The translations under genes were made by a program, and so were the position numbers. From NCBI GenBank assembly GCA_964542585.1, contig CAZIUI010000010.1, forward strand, positions 23,910 to 87,909: a DNA stretch of 64,000 nt. The letters are read 5' to 3'. Below are positions 45,652 through 54,543 of the stretch, one piece after another. Within the stretch, counting starts at the first letter, position 1, and each line of letters starts with the position of its first letter. The notes under the pieces were generated by a model, which saw only the letters and a program-made list of their open reading frames with translations, was not told the origin of the DNA and did no database searches. The stretch comes from CAYYUA01 sp964542585. Lineage in GTDB: Bacteria > Bacteroidota > Bacteroidia > CAILMK01 > CAYYUA01.

Positions 45652-45843
45652 ATGATAACCATTCCTCCTAACTATTGATAAACGGCTTGCTGCCGCATGC
45701 GATATTCAGAATACAACTATAAAGGCGCTTAATTTCAAAAATTTACAAACCAGGATTTCCATCCTTTCAGACCGTTGCTCTCATTGTAAGACGCCATGAT
45801 TGACTAAGCTCGACCCCCGTAATTATTCAATAAAGCCCTGCAC

Positions 45844-45872
45844 ATTGCCAATGATCAAACGTTTATGGCAAT
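45844..45872. repeat. Inverted repeat upstream of the MATE pump
   Basis: ATTGCCA (45844-45850) and TGGCAAT (45866-45872), 15-base spacer, 24 bases before the pump's ATG. Could be a regulator site or a small hairpin in the leader; no regulator gene lies nearby. Confidence 0.3.
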
Positions 45873-45896
45873 AATACAGGGATTTGTCAAGCTTTT

Positions 45897-47276
45897 ATGC
45901 AGCCATTAAGCTATTTTTTCTATTATAAGCAAAACCTCAGACTTGCGGTCCCCATTGTCTTCAGCAACCTGGGCCACATGCTTACGGCCCTTGCCGATAC
46001 TATAATGATCGGTCAGCTTGGTGCGGATCCGTTGGCATCAGCTTCTTTTGCGGCAAACGTCTTTGCAGTTTTGCTGGTAGGGGGAATCGGCCTTACGCTG
46101 GGGGTGACTCCTTTGGCCAGTGCAGCCCTGGCTAAAGGGCAATACACCCGGTTAAACGGCTTATTTGTAACCTGTATGGCCCTTTATACAGGGGTTACGG
46201 TCGCTATCAGTATGCTTTTTATAAGTGGTGCAGCTTGGCTAAGCTTGCTTGGACAGCCGCCCGAGGTCACGCAAGCAGCCATCCCCTATTTCCGGCTTTT
46301 ACTGGTCAGCCTGATACCGCTTATGATTTTTCAGGGTGCTAAGCAGACTGCTGAAGGCCTTTCCCTCACCAAAGTGGCCATGTATGTCTCGGTTGGAGCC
46401 AATTTGTTGAATGTTGCCTTGAATTACGTGTTCATATTTGGTAAAATGGGTATGCCAGCACTGGGCCTTAATGGTGCTGGATGGGCTACCATACTGGCGC
46501 GGGTTGTCATGGCACTGGCAATGCTTTCTTACATTCTGTGGCCCTCTATCCGCCGGCAATACGGCTTGATGTTCAAAGGCAAGCTTCCTTCTTGGTTCCA
46601 TGCCAAAGAACTTGTTAAGATAGGAATGCCCATAGGCATGCAAATGCTTTTTGAGGTTAGTGCCTTTTCAGGTGCTACCTTAATCGTAGGCCTCATTGGT
46701 GCTAAGGCATTGGCAGCTCATCAAATTGCCCTGACCATTACCTCCGTGACCTATATGGCAGCCAATGGCCTGGCTGCGGCTGCTACGGTAACCGTAAGTG
46801 ACTGGGTATCGCGCGGATATTCTGCCAGAGCCCGTAAAGCGGGCTTTAGCCTTTACCACATCAACGGCCTTTTCATGGGAGGATGTGCCTTGATGCTGGT
46901 TCTTTTGAGAAGTTGGTTACCCCTACTCTTTATCGATGATCCAGCTGTATTAGCAATAGCGCCTACCCTTTTGCTAATAGCAGCAATTTTCCAGCTTTCG
47001 GATGGCTTTCAGGTCACTGGGCAGAGTGCTTTACGGGGCTTAGCAGATGTTAAAATTCCAACGGTTATTACTTTTTTGGCTTATTGGATAATAGGATTAC
47101 CCATTGGCTATGCGCTAGGTATAATATTAGGGATGGGCGTAACCGGTGTTTGGATCGGTTTATCTGCCGGGCTCTCGGTAGCTGCCTTGTTGCTAACGGT
47201 TCGCTTTTACCTGAAAACAACAACAACCCCGATTTCCTTACCCTTTAAGGTAAAGTCGGCCTCCTTAGGTAATTAG
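45897..47276 (+). CDS. MATE family efflux transporter
   Basis: Inner-membrane cation-coupled multidrug antiporter. The 459-residue protein has twelve hydrophobic segments in two halves, with the typical LTALADTIMIGQLG near residue 30 and later GAGWATILARVV and GADAVA-type loops such as GLADVKIPTVITFLAYWIIGLPIGY. NorM-like subgroup is likely. It is convergent with the DinB protein; stops overlap by four bases. Confidence 0.93.
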   Translation: MQPLSYFFYYKQNLRLAVPIVFSNLGHMLTALADTIMIGQLGADPLASASFAANVFAVLLVGGIGLTLGVTPLASAALAKGQYTRLNGLFVTCMALYTGVTVAISMLFISGAAWLSLLGQPPEVTQAAIPYFRLLLVSLIPLMIFQGAKQTAEGLSLTKVAMYVSVGANLLNVALNYVFIFGKMGMPALGLNGAGWATILARVVMALAMLSYILWPSIRRQYGLMFKGKLPSWFHAKELVKIGMPIGMQMLFEVSAFSGATLIVGLIGAKALAAHQIALTITSVTYMAANGLAAAATVTVSDWVSRGYSARARKAGFSLYHINGLFMGGCALMLVLLRSWLPLLFIDDPAVLAIAPTLLLIAAIFQLSDGFQVTGQSALRGLADVKIPTVITFLAYWIIGLPIGYALGIILGMGVTGVWIGLSAGLSVAALLLTVRFYLKTTTTPISLPFKVKSASLGN

Positions 47277-47755
47277 GTAACTGGCCATTCTCCTATCAAT
47301 CTGCGGAGTTGTATTACCTGACCCGTGTGATAAGCTTGGTGTTCCGCTATCAGCATTGCTTGCCGAAATAGGGTGTGCCCACTACCATTGGCAAAGGGTT
47401 TAAAGATGCTCTCCTCAGAGTTGTTGATTAAATACTTCAAAGTGGATTGATCCTGATCAATGGCCACTAAGGCTTCCCGCCATTCCGCTTCTTGAGGTTC
47501 AGGGTTTTCCGGCCAATAACCGGAGGGCCAGGGTGGTGATTCTACAAACGAATCCTGGGCATAAGCAAGGATATCGTGCTGCGCTAACTGCATATGACGA
47601 ACCAATTGCCAAATGCTATGAGGCATTCCTTCGGGAATGATACCCCTAGCGGAAACCGCTAATCCTCTTACGGCTTCATCAAAAGGCATGTAAGCTTCCC
47701 GCCCATCTAACAAACGGATAAGCCACCTTCTTGCTGCTAGTTCGCTGTCGAGCAT
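47273..47755 (-). CDS. DinB-family protein
   Basis: A 160-residue four-helix-bundle protein of the DinB/YfiT type, seen in PHSIWQLVRHMQLAQHDILAY, with the bundle's His metal ligand in LVRH and the second pair in AEHQAYHTGQVIQLRRL. Such proteins bind a divalent metal; enzymatic roles vary (thiol transfer, for example) and are unknown here. Its ATG at 47755 is divergent from mdh. Confidence 0.85.
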   Translation of the reverse strand: MLDSELAARRWLIRLLDGREAYMPFDEAVRGLAVSARGIIPEGMPHSIWQLVRHMQLAQHDILAYAQDSFVESPPWPSGYWPENPEPQEAEWREALVAIDQDQSTLKYLINNSEESIFKPFANGSGHTLFRQAMLIAEHQAYHTGQVIQLRRLIGEWPVT

Positions 47756-47857
47756 ACAGTAAAATTTTTAGGCTATTAAATCTTAAAGTTATTTTCAAAA
47801 CCCCGTTAATCGAATTTGAAAAACAAAAAGCACAAAATATTTCCGTTGGTAAAGTTA

Positions 47858-47865
47858 TACCTTTG
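47858..47865 (+). promoter_or_regulatory. Candidate -7 element for mdh
   Basis: TACCTTTG lies 41 bases before the mdh ATG. No -33 TTG at 20-21 bases upstream was found. Confidence 0.5.
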
Positions 47866-47905
47866 GTCTTATTAATCCATGTGAACCCTAAAAAACCGTG
47901 TCTCT

Positions 47906-48850
47906 ATGAAAATCAGTGTTATTGGCGCCGGAAATGTTGGCGCTACATGCGCGGATGCCGTAGCCCGCAGCAACGTGGCCAATGAATTAGTGCTGTTGGA
48001 TATCAAAGAAAACCTTTCCGAAGGAAAGACCCTGGACATGTGGGAAACCGCACCCCTGGTCCCTTTTGATACGCGGTTGCATGGCTCAACAGATGATTAC
48101 GCAAAGACCGCCAATTCCGACCTGGTTGTCATTACCTCAGGAATGCCCCGCCAGCCGGGAATGTCCCGTGATGATCTTATTGCTAAAAATGCGGGCATTG
48201 TATCGTCTGTAACAAAGCAAGTAGTGGAAAATTCACCGGATGCTATTATTCTGGTGGTCTCCAACCCGTTAGATGTGATGACCTACTGTGCTTATCTTAC
48301 ATCACAAGTAGATTCAAGGCGGGTTTTTGGAATGGCAGGCGTTTTGGATACGGCTCGTTACCGCTCTTTCCTTGCTTACGAACTAGATTGTTCACCTGCT
48401 GATATTCAGGCCATGCTCATGGGGGGTCATGGAGATTCCATGGTTCCGCTACCCCGATATACCACCGTAAGTGGAATTCCTGTCACTGAATTGTTACCAA
48501 AGAAACGCATTAATGAAATTGTTGAACGCACCAAGAAGGGCGGAGGGGAAATCGTCAACCTTTTAGGAACCTCAGCTTGGTATGCGCCGGGTACTGCTGC
48601 TGCTCAAATGGCTGAAGCCATCCTTAAGGATCAGAAGAAGATCGTCCCAGCCTGTGCCTGGCTTCAGGGAGAATACAATCTTGAAAACGTTTATCTAGGG
48701 GTACCGGTGAAGCTGGGCCGGAATGGCATCGAAGAGATCATTCAGTTACAGCTGGATGATGAAGAGCAAGCCCTTGTAAACCAGTCAGCAGAGCATGTAA
48801 AAGAAGTAATGCAAGTTTTGGACAACATGAATGAACAAGCGGCTCAGTAA
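47906..48850 (+). CDS. mdh: Malate dehydrogenase (LDH-like type)
   Basis: Interconverts malate and oxaloacetate in the TCA cycle. The 314 residues start KISVIGAGNVGATCADAVARS, with the NAD-selecting Asp in LLDIKENLSEGKTLDMWE, substrate arginines in MPRQPGMSRDDLI, the catalytic His in MGGHGDSMVPL and the C-terminal ENVYLGVPVKLGRNGIEEI. The MPRQPGM loop shows a malate rather than lactate enzyme. A terminator follows directly. Confidence 0.96.
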   Translation: MKISVIGAGNVGATCADAVARSNVANELVLLDIKENLSEGKTLDMWETAPLVPFDTRLHGSTDDYAKTANSDLVVITSGMPRQPGMSRDDLIAKNAGIVSSVTKQVVENSPDAIILVVSNPLDVMTYCAYLTSQVDSRRVFGMAGVLDTARYRSFLAYELDCSPADIQAMLMGGHGDSMVPLPRYTTVSGIPVTELLPKKRINEIVERTKKGGGEIVNLLGTSAWYAPGTAAAQMAEAILKDQKKIVPACAWLQGEYNLENVYLGVPVKLGRNGIEEIIQLQLDDEEQALVNQSAEHVKEVMQVLDNMNEQAAQ

Positions 48851-48860
48851 CCTCAACAGG

Positions 48861-48886
48861 GGGAGGCCTTGCAGCCTCCCCTTTAT
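48861..48886 (+). terminator. Terminator after mdh
   Basis: An 8-bp GC-rich stem, GGGGAGGC (48861-48868) with GCCTCCCC (48875-48882), loop of six, then TTTAT. It lies just before the start of the next gene. Confidence 0.8.
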
Positions 48887-48891
48887 ATCCT

Positions 48892-49332
48892 ATGGACGGT
48901 AACGTCATTCCTATAACTATAAAACCTATTCAAGATACAGGTTACCATTGTTTTGTAAACCTTTATTATTCACAATTACCGATACCCATGGTGTTGGATA
49001 CGGGTGCATCAAGAACGGTATTGGACACCGCAGCAATAGAGCGCTTAGACCTTACCCAACAAACTTACCAGTCGGATGACCAAGCTGTTGGTTTTACCAA
49101 TCATGGGGTAAAAGCCCAATTTCTAGATTTTCCCCTTATAAGTATTGGTCGGATCAACCTGAAACATCTCAACCTTGGGGTTTTAGACCTTTCCCATATT
49201 AATAACACCTACAAGAACCTCTCAATAGCTCCGGTATCAGGAATTTTAGGGAATGACCTGTTGGTAGATCTGCAGGCTAAAATTGATTTTGGAAGGTGCC
49301 AAATGCGGGTTTGGCCACCTAAGGCCAATTAA
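48892..49332 (+). CDS. Retropepsin-like aspartic protease family protein
   Basis: A 146-residue single-lobe aspartyl protease-like protein. The active-site motif MVLDTGASRTVLD places the catalytic Asp at about residue 36; GILGNDLLVDLQAKIDF near the end matches the flanking glycine-rich strand. A homodimer would supply two catalytic Asp residues. No signal peptide, so cytoplasmic. Its ATG is 41 bases after the mdh stop, separated by the terminator. Substrate unknown. Confidence 0.82.
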   Translation: MDGNVIPITIKPIQDTGYHCFVNLYYSQLPIPMVLDTGASRTVLDTAAIERLDLTQQTYQSDDQAVGFTNHGVKAQFLDFPLISIGRINLKHLNLGVLDLSHINNTYKNLSIAPVSGILGNDLLVDLQAKIDFGRCQMRVWPPKAN

Positions 49333-49344
49333 TTCCTGTGGCGA

Positions 49345-49647
49345 TTACTGTAAAGCGATGTAGGCCTTCTCGCTAAGTACAGGACAAGCCTTTCCTTGTT
49401 TAAGCTGCCATATTCCGCTTCTAAGGCTTTGGTCATCTTTTTTCATGCGGATTAAAGCATGGGCTTCAGCACAGCTCGTTCTTCCTAATGCATTAGAGGT
49501 GGAGGATACCTGTTTTACTTTATCAGGTTTAGCCTTACTTATTGCATTGTTATCGCCACTATTATACCAACCACTGCCGCTAGAGCTAACAGCAATAACC
49601 AAAAAGCAAAAGCTTAAAAACATGAAGGAGACAAGTGTATAACGCAT
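49345..49647 (-). CDS. Small secreted protein of unknown function
   Basis: A 100-residue protein with a clear signal peptide (about 1-23) and a mature part containing only two cysteines, in TSCAEAHALIRMKKDD and GKACPVLSEKAY, 30 residues apart, possibly a disulfide. I recognise no family. The ORF is convergent with the protease gene, 12 bases away. Confidence 0.55.
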   Translation of the reverse strand: MRYTLVSFMFLSFCFLVIAVSSSGSGWYNSGDNNAISKAKPDKVKQVSSTSNALGRTSCAEAHALIRMKKDDQSLRSGIWQLKQGKACPVLSEKAYIALQ

Positions 49648-49782
49648 TAGTGTTTTTTTCTATGTTTAACAGATTTTAACAGCATTTATGGCAAAGCTGT
49701 TTCATATTTGCACAGTAAACAAAAGCCAACGTTTAATTTGCCTTTGTTAATTCTTTTCACAGAACACTTAAAAAACTTTTTT

Positions 49783-51123
49783 ATGCGTAGAAGTCTTATA
49801 GCCATTACTTGTTTTTTTGCAGGTATTGGTTTGTTCATTCCAGCTCATGCACAGTTTGATAAGATTGATTTTAAGCAATACCAGCTGGATAACGGGTTGG
49901 ATGTAATCCTGCATGAAGACCACTCAACCCCAATTGTTGCCGTTACCGTCACCTACCATGTAGGCTCTAAAAATGAACGAAAAAACCGCAGAGGCTTTGC
50001 CCACTTCTTTGAGCATCTCATGTTTGAAGAAACCAAGCACATTGAAAAGGGGAAGTTTGGACAGATCGTTCAAAATGCCGGAGGGCAGCGCAATGCCAGT
50101 ACAAGTTTTGACCGCACCCAGTATTTTGAAGTGCTTCCATCGAATCAATTAAAGCTGGGCCTTTGGCTTGAATCCGAGCGGATGCTTCATGCGAAAATTG
50201 ACTCTCAAGGCGTAGCAACCCAGCGAGAGGTTATAAAGCAAGAGAAAAACCAACGCCTCGATAACCAGCCTTACGGGTCGGTACTACAGGAGATTTTCCG
50301 GCACTCCTACACTAAGCATCCTTACCAGTGGACCCCAATTGGCACCGATCAGGACATCAACAATGCGAAAGTGGAAGAATTCCGGGAGTTTTACAAAACT
50401 TATTACGTTCCCAATAATGCTGTGCTATCCATTGCAGGCGATATCAAACCCAAGCGTGCTAAAAAGCTTATCAAACAATATTTCGGACCTATTCCAAAGG
50501 GTCAAAAAGATATCCCTCGACCAGATAAAACAGAGCCACTCCAAAAAGCAGAAACCTGTGATACGGTTTATGATAACATCCAACTGCCCGGCGTAATCCA
50601 AAGTTTCCACACACCCGCAATGGGCTCGAAAGATTTTTATGCCCTGGATATGCTGACCACCCTCCTTTCTGACGGGAAAAGTAGCCGGATGTACGAGAAC
50701 ATCGTGGATGAGCAGGAACTGGCACTTACCGTTAATTCCTCAATGTTTCCACTAGAAGATCCGGGATTGTTCTTTGTTTTTGGAATAACAAATCGTGGGG
50801 TTCCCGCTGACTCTCTTGAAATGGCTATCAACCAGCAAATAAAGCGCGTAAGAAACGAAGGGATAACTGACAGGGAGTTTCAAAAGGTTCAAAATCAGAT
50901 TGAGGATGACTTCTACAGCGGCAAGAACTCTGTTCGTGGCATTGCGACCCAACTAGCCCGTTACCATCTCCTGTACGGTAATGCCAACCTTATCAACACA
51001 GAGATCAAACGTTATAAAAAGGTCAAAAAGAAGGACCTCAAGCAAGTCGCAAATGAATACCTGGTTCCCAGTAATCGGACGGTTCTGTACTATTTGCCTA
51101 AAAAATCACAAGCTAGCCGCTAA
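49783..51123 (+). CDS. M16 family zinc peptidase (active-subunit type)
   Basis: Periplasmic insulinase-like peptidase. From ATG 49783 the 446 residues begin with the signal MRRSLIAITCFFAGIGLF, cut near AHAQ. An upstream in-frame ATG at 49708 would add 25 residues before the signal and is rejected. The inverted zinc motif is HFFEH at 74-78, with the distal Glu in ATQREVIKQEKNQRLD. The following gene encodes a second M16 protein lacking this motif; such pairs form an active/inactive heterodimer in bacteria. Confidence 0.93.
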   Translation: MRRSLIAITCFFAGIGLFIPAHAQFDKIDFKQYQLDNGLDVILHEDHSTPIVAVTVTYHVGSKNERKNRRGFAHFFEHLMFEETKHIEKGKFGQIVQNAGGQRNASTSFDRTQYFEVLPSNQLKLGLWLESERMLHAKIDSQGVATQREVIKQEKNQRLDNQPYGSVLQEIFRHSYTKHPYQWTPIGTDQDINNAKVEEFREFYKTYYVPNNAVLSIAGDIKPKRAKKLIKQYFGPIPKGQKDIPRPDKTEPLQKAETCDTVYDNIQLPGVIQSFHTPAMGSKDFYALDMLTTLLSDGKSSRMYENIVDEQELALTVNSSMFPLEDPGLFFVFGITNRGVPADSLEMAINQQIKRVRNEGITDREFQKVQNQIEDDFYSGKNSVRGIATQLARYHLLYGNANLINTEIKRYKKVKKKDLKQVANEYLVPSNRTVLYYLPKKSQASR

Positions 51124-51165
51124 CCTTTGTTAAGCCAATCCATCAAAAAAAGTAATCTTACAACT

Positions 51166-53274
51166 ATGATCATATTATCAAAATTTAGAAGCAAACTTAC
51201 CCAATGCCTGCTTGGCGCTGCAGTCCTTGCCATGGCAGGTTGCTCAGGTCCCAAGGAAATCAATCGGGCTAAGAAGCCAGAGCCCGGTAAAGCTCCGGAT
51301 ATAAAGCTAGCTGATTATCAAAGCTTCACCCTTGAAAACGGGATGAAGGTATTTGTGGTCAAGGATCCCAATATGCCTTCCGTGAATGTCACAATGGACC
51401 TAAACCGCCCTCCCATTAAGGGTGGTGAAAAAAGTGGCTACACCCAATTAGTGGGTCAAATGATGGGCACTGCTACTGAAAACCGTTCAAAGGACGAGCT
51501 GAATGAAGCTATTGATTTCATTGGCGCCTCATTGAACACTTCCAGTACCGGCTTTTATGCATCAGCCCTGAAGAAAAACCATAAGCAGCTGATGGAAATT
51601 GCGGCAGAAGTGGTAAAAAACCCGGTTTTTAAGCAGGCTGAATTTGAGAAGCAAAAAAAGCAGCTCAAATCCTCGATTAAGAGCAGTGAAAACAGTCCGG
51701 GCGCTATTGCCGGCCGTGTCTACGACCGTTTAATCTATGGGAAAGATCATCCTTATGGGGATATCCGCACCGTTGAAACCGTCAAAAATATTACGCTTGA
51801 GGACGTCAAGAAGTACTACGAGCAATACTATGACCCTAGTATCAGCTACATGGCTGTGGTGGGAAATGTATCCAAATCTGATATTAAGCCCTTGATGAAA
51901 GATCATTTTGCAGATTGGGAAAGTGACAGTGATATTGAGGAAAAAACATTTGAAAAACCTACCGCCCCAGGTCAAAGAAAAGTTGGTGTTGTAAATCGCT
52001 CATCTGCTGAACAATCAACCTTGAGGATCGGCCATCCAGTTGATCTTCAGCTTAAGGATACCAACTTTTTTGCCGCCCGCATAGCCAATACCATTTTAGG
52101 TAGACCTAATTTCCGGCTCTTTATGAACCTCCGAGAAGATAAAGCTTACACCTACGGGGCTTATTCCCGTATTGATGCAGATGAAAAAGTAGGAAGCTTT
52201 ACCGCCTTCGCAGATGTCAGCAATGATGCCACGGATTCAGCCGTCACGGAGGTCCTCGAGGAAATGCGTAAGATTCGGAAAGAAGGCGTCACAAAAGCCG
52301 AATTGAGCAGGGCCAAGAACTATATCACTGGCAACTTTGCTATAGGCCTGGAGGATGCCCGCACTGTAGCAAGGTATGCCATCAATACCGAGCAAAAAGA
52401 TCTACCAGCCGACTTTTACAAAAACTACTTGAAAAATATCGATTCCGTTAAGCAAAAAGCTGTAAAAAAGGCTGCAGAAACGTACATTAAGCCAGAAAAG
52501 TCTCATGTTTTGGTGGTAGGAAAAGCTAGTGGCCTTGAAGGAAAACTCTCGCAATTCGGGCCGGTAAGCTATTACACCAAATATGGCAAACAGACCAAGG
52601 CCCCAAGTGAAAAAATGAGCCCTACCGAAATGACCGCTGATCAAGTCATCAACAACTACATCAAGGCCATCGGTGGCGCTGACGATTTGAAATCCTTAAA
52701 CGGCTTACGCACCACTTACCAAACTAAGTTTCGAGGCCGTAAATTAAAAATCCTCGAGGAACGGATGGCACCCGGCATGTACCGCCAGGTCACCAAGGTA
52801 GGCGGAATGACCCAACGAGAACAGCTCTATGACGGCAACAAAGCCTACATGAAATCCCCCCGTAGTGGTGGCAAGAAAGAGATTACTGGAAAAGCCAAAG
52901 ATCGTTTAGCTGTTTTCAGTAAGATATTCTACCTCAATCAACTTGATGAAGCCGGAGTAGAAGCTAAGGTAGAAGGCGTAACAAGCTTCAATGACCAAAA
53001 GGCTTACAAAGTCAAGTTTACCTTGAAAGATGGTTACAGTTGGCATGAATTCTTTGCTAAAGCTAACTTTCTAAAAATCGGAAAGCTTCAAAAGATTACA
53101 ACGCCACGTGGAAGCCGGACCAGTAAAGTTTATTACAGCAACTACCAGGAAAAGAAGGGTGTGAAGTTTCCCCATACCATGACCCAGTCAATGGGACCTC
53201 GCCAGTTCAAGTTGAAACTTGCTGAACTGGCAATTAACCCAGACCTGTCCAAGAGTAAATTTATGGCTGAGTAA
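51166..53274 (+). CDS. M16 family protein lacking the zinc motif, with an extra C-terminal domain (lipoprotein)
   Basis: Partner of the preceding peptidase. ATG 51166 gives a lipoprotein signal ending AMAGC; a TTG at 51127 is an in-frame alternative. Where HxxEH is expected the sequence reads GYTQLVGQMMG, so zinc binding is lost. The substrate-binding Arg/Tyr motif NLREDKAYTYGAYSRI is kept, as in inactive M16 subunits. After the M16 region (about residue 480) comes an extra 200-residue domain with MTADQVINNYIKAIGGADDLKSL, resembling the outer-membrane lipoprotein-carrier-like domains of other Bacteroidota M16 proteins. Starts 42 bases after the previous stop. Confidence 0.9.
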   Translation: MIILSKFRSKLTQCLLGAAVLAMAGCSGPKEINRAKKPEPGKAPDIKLADYQSFTLENGMKVFVVKDPNMPSVNVTMDLNRPPIKGGEKSGYTQLVGQMMGTATENRSKDELNEAIDFIGASLNTSSTGFYASALKKNHKQLMEIAAEVVKNPVFKQAEFEKQKKQLKSSIKSSENSPGAIAGRVYDRLIYGKDHPYGDIRTVETVKNITLEDVKKYYEQYYDPSISYMAVVGNVSKSDIKPLMKDHFADWESDSDIEEKTFEKPTAPGQRKVGVVNRSSAEQSTLRIGHPVDLQLKDTNFFAARIANTILGRPNFRLFMNLREDKAYTYGAYSRIDADEKVGSFTAFADVSNDATDSAVTEVLEEMRKIRKEGVTKAELSRAKNYITGNFAIGLEDARTVARYAINTEQKDLPADFYKNYLKNIDSVKQKAVKKAAETYIKPEKSHVLVVGKASGLEGKLSQFGPVSYYTKYGKQTKAPSEKMSPTEMTADQVINNYIKAIGGADDLKSLNGLRTTYQTKFRGRKLKILEERMAPGMYRQVTKVGGMTQREQLYDGNKAYMKSPRSGGKKEITGKAKDRLAVFSKIFYLNQLDEAGVEAKVEGVTSFNDQKAYKVKFTLKDGYSWHEFFAKANFLKIGKLQKITTPRGSRTSKVYYSNYQEKKGVKFPHTMTQSMGPRQFKLKLAELAINPDLSKSKFMAE

Positions 53275-53306
53275 CAGCTGGGTTAATTTCAAAGAGCCTC
53301 TTTATT

Positions 53307-53340
53307 AAGCCCTTGCCTCACTAGGCAGGGGCTTATTATT
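53307..53340 (+). terminator. Terminator after the M16 pair
   Basis: A 12-bp stem (53307-53318 with 53323-53334, one G-T pair), tetraloop CACT, followed by TATTATT. Lies 33 bases after the stop codon. Confidence 0.8.
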
Positions 53341-53380
53341 AGGATACCCGGCCTGCAGTAAAGTACCAAAAGCGGTTTTC

Positions 53381-53388
53381 TATCTTTG
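53381..53388 (+). promoter_or_regulatory. Candidate -7 element for the small lipoprotein gene
   Basis: TATCTTTG lies 21 bases before the ATG at 53409. No -33 TTG was seen. Confidence 0.5.
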
Positions 53389-53408
53389 TCTGAAAATCGC
53401 CTAACGTT

Positions 53409-54068
53409 ATGTTGATCCAGTACTTTGGTATTTTTTTATTGTTGATGCTAGCTGCTTGTGGTAGTAAAAGTCAAAAGCAAAACACCACCAAGAACAACGA
53501 TACCTTTGATACCGAACAAAAACAAAAAAAAGCTTCTTCCAGCAAAAGCACGGACGATTCGACCTCCCGTATTGTTACGGATATCAAAGATCTTTACAAG
53601 CCCTTGGAAACAGATGACCTGAAACTGGATTCCGCCAGGCTTAGCCAACCCCCAAAAACCTCCTACAGGCAAATCAAGGGCAAGGGCATACCCTTTACCA
53701 TTAAAATTCCCCAAAACTGGCATATCAAAAGGAAGCCACCGGCCGGTGATGGTTACGCCTTTAGCGTTGGAGAAGGAAAAGCAGATGCGCGGGTGTACTT
53801 TGAAGGAACAAATGACAAAACGGGAGGGCTAAAACCGCCAAAGTGCGACCATCAAAACCCTTTTCAGTTTCGCAGGCAGAAAGGAGTCAAGTGCCGGAAA
53901 GCGAAAGCTTTGTACTATTACTTCCGTCAAAACCAACAGCGTTTAGTTTTTTACGTTAAGGCCGATCCAGGCTGGCGAAATAGGCATGCTGATCAACTGG
54001 ATCGTATTGCCCGGAGCCTGGCTTTTGCTGATGATCAAAAGCTATCATCAGCACTAGGGATTCAATAA
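53409..54068 (+). CDS. Uncharacterised lipoprotein
   Basis: A 219-residue lipoprotein (LAACGS, Cys17) with a Lys/Ser/Thr-rich linker to about residue 60 and a folded domain at about 80-215 starting GKGIPFTIKIPQNWHIKRKP. That domain resembles PsbP-like or DUF1795-type beta sheets that read IPxxW, but the match is weak. It stands alone with its own -7 element and overlaps the convergent guanine deaminase stop by seven bases. Function unknown. Confidence 0.7.
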   Translation: MLIQYFGIFLLLMLAACGSKSQKQNTTKNNDTFDTEQKQKKASSSKSTDDSTSRIVTDIKDLYKPLETDDLKLDSARLSQPPKTSYRQIKGKGIPFTIKIPQNWHIKRKPPAGDGYAFSVGEGKADARVYFEGTNDKTGGLKPPKCDHQNPFQFRRQKGVKCRKAKALYYYFRQNQQRLVFYVKADPGWRNRHADQLDRIARSLAFADDQKLSSALGIQ

Positions 54069-54541
54069 GGGGTTCGGTCTTGCTTTTGAGCCCATTCATG
54101 AAACAGGTCCTCGCCCTCCTGTTTCAGGTACTGTTCCATTACCAGGGTTCTTTCCGCTTCTGACTTGGCCAGCTCATGGTAGATCCACTTGTCATCAAAT
54201 CCTACCTGGGCCGCATCACTGTGAGAAGCCGCATAAAACACCCGATCTATTCGTGCCCAGTAAATCGCCCCCAGGCACATGGGACATGGCTGACAGGATG
54301 ACCACAAAACGCATCCTGAGAGATCAAAGGCATTCAGGGTTTGGCTGGCAACACGGATAGCTTCTACCTCTGCGTGCGCTGTCGGATCAGGCTTAGCCAG
54401 CACCTTGTTTCCACTCTCTCCTATGATACGGTCATCTTTGGTAACCACCGCGCCAAAAGGTCCCCCTTCGTTGGCATGCATTGTTTGACGGGCCAGTTCA
54501 ATGGTATGGCGAAGCATCGCCTGTACATCAATATTTATCAT
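54062..54541 (-). CDS. guaD: Guanine deaminase (CDA-fold)
   Basis: Zinc deaminase converting guanine to xanthine. The 159 residues contain the TAHAEVEAIR Zn/Glu motif and CQPCPMCLGAIYWARI, which supplies the two Cys ligands. The continuation FYAASHSDAAQVGFDDKWIYHEL is closer to Bacillus GuaD than to the tRNA adenosine deaminase TadA, though a TadA-like role cannot be excluded. It starts two bases after the NUDIX stop, so the pair is translationally coupled. Confidence 0.88.
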   Translation of the reverse strand: MINIDVQAMLRHTIELARQTMHANEGGPFGAVVTKDDRIIGESGNKVLAKPDPTAHAEVEAIRVASQTLNAFDLSGCVLWSSCQPCPMCLGAIYWARIDRVFYAASHSDAAQVGFDDKWIYHELAKSEAERTLVMEQYLKQEGEDLFHEWAQKQDRTPY

Positions 54542-54543
54542 TT

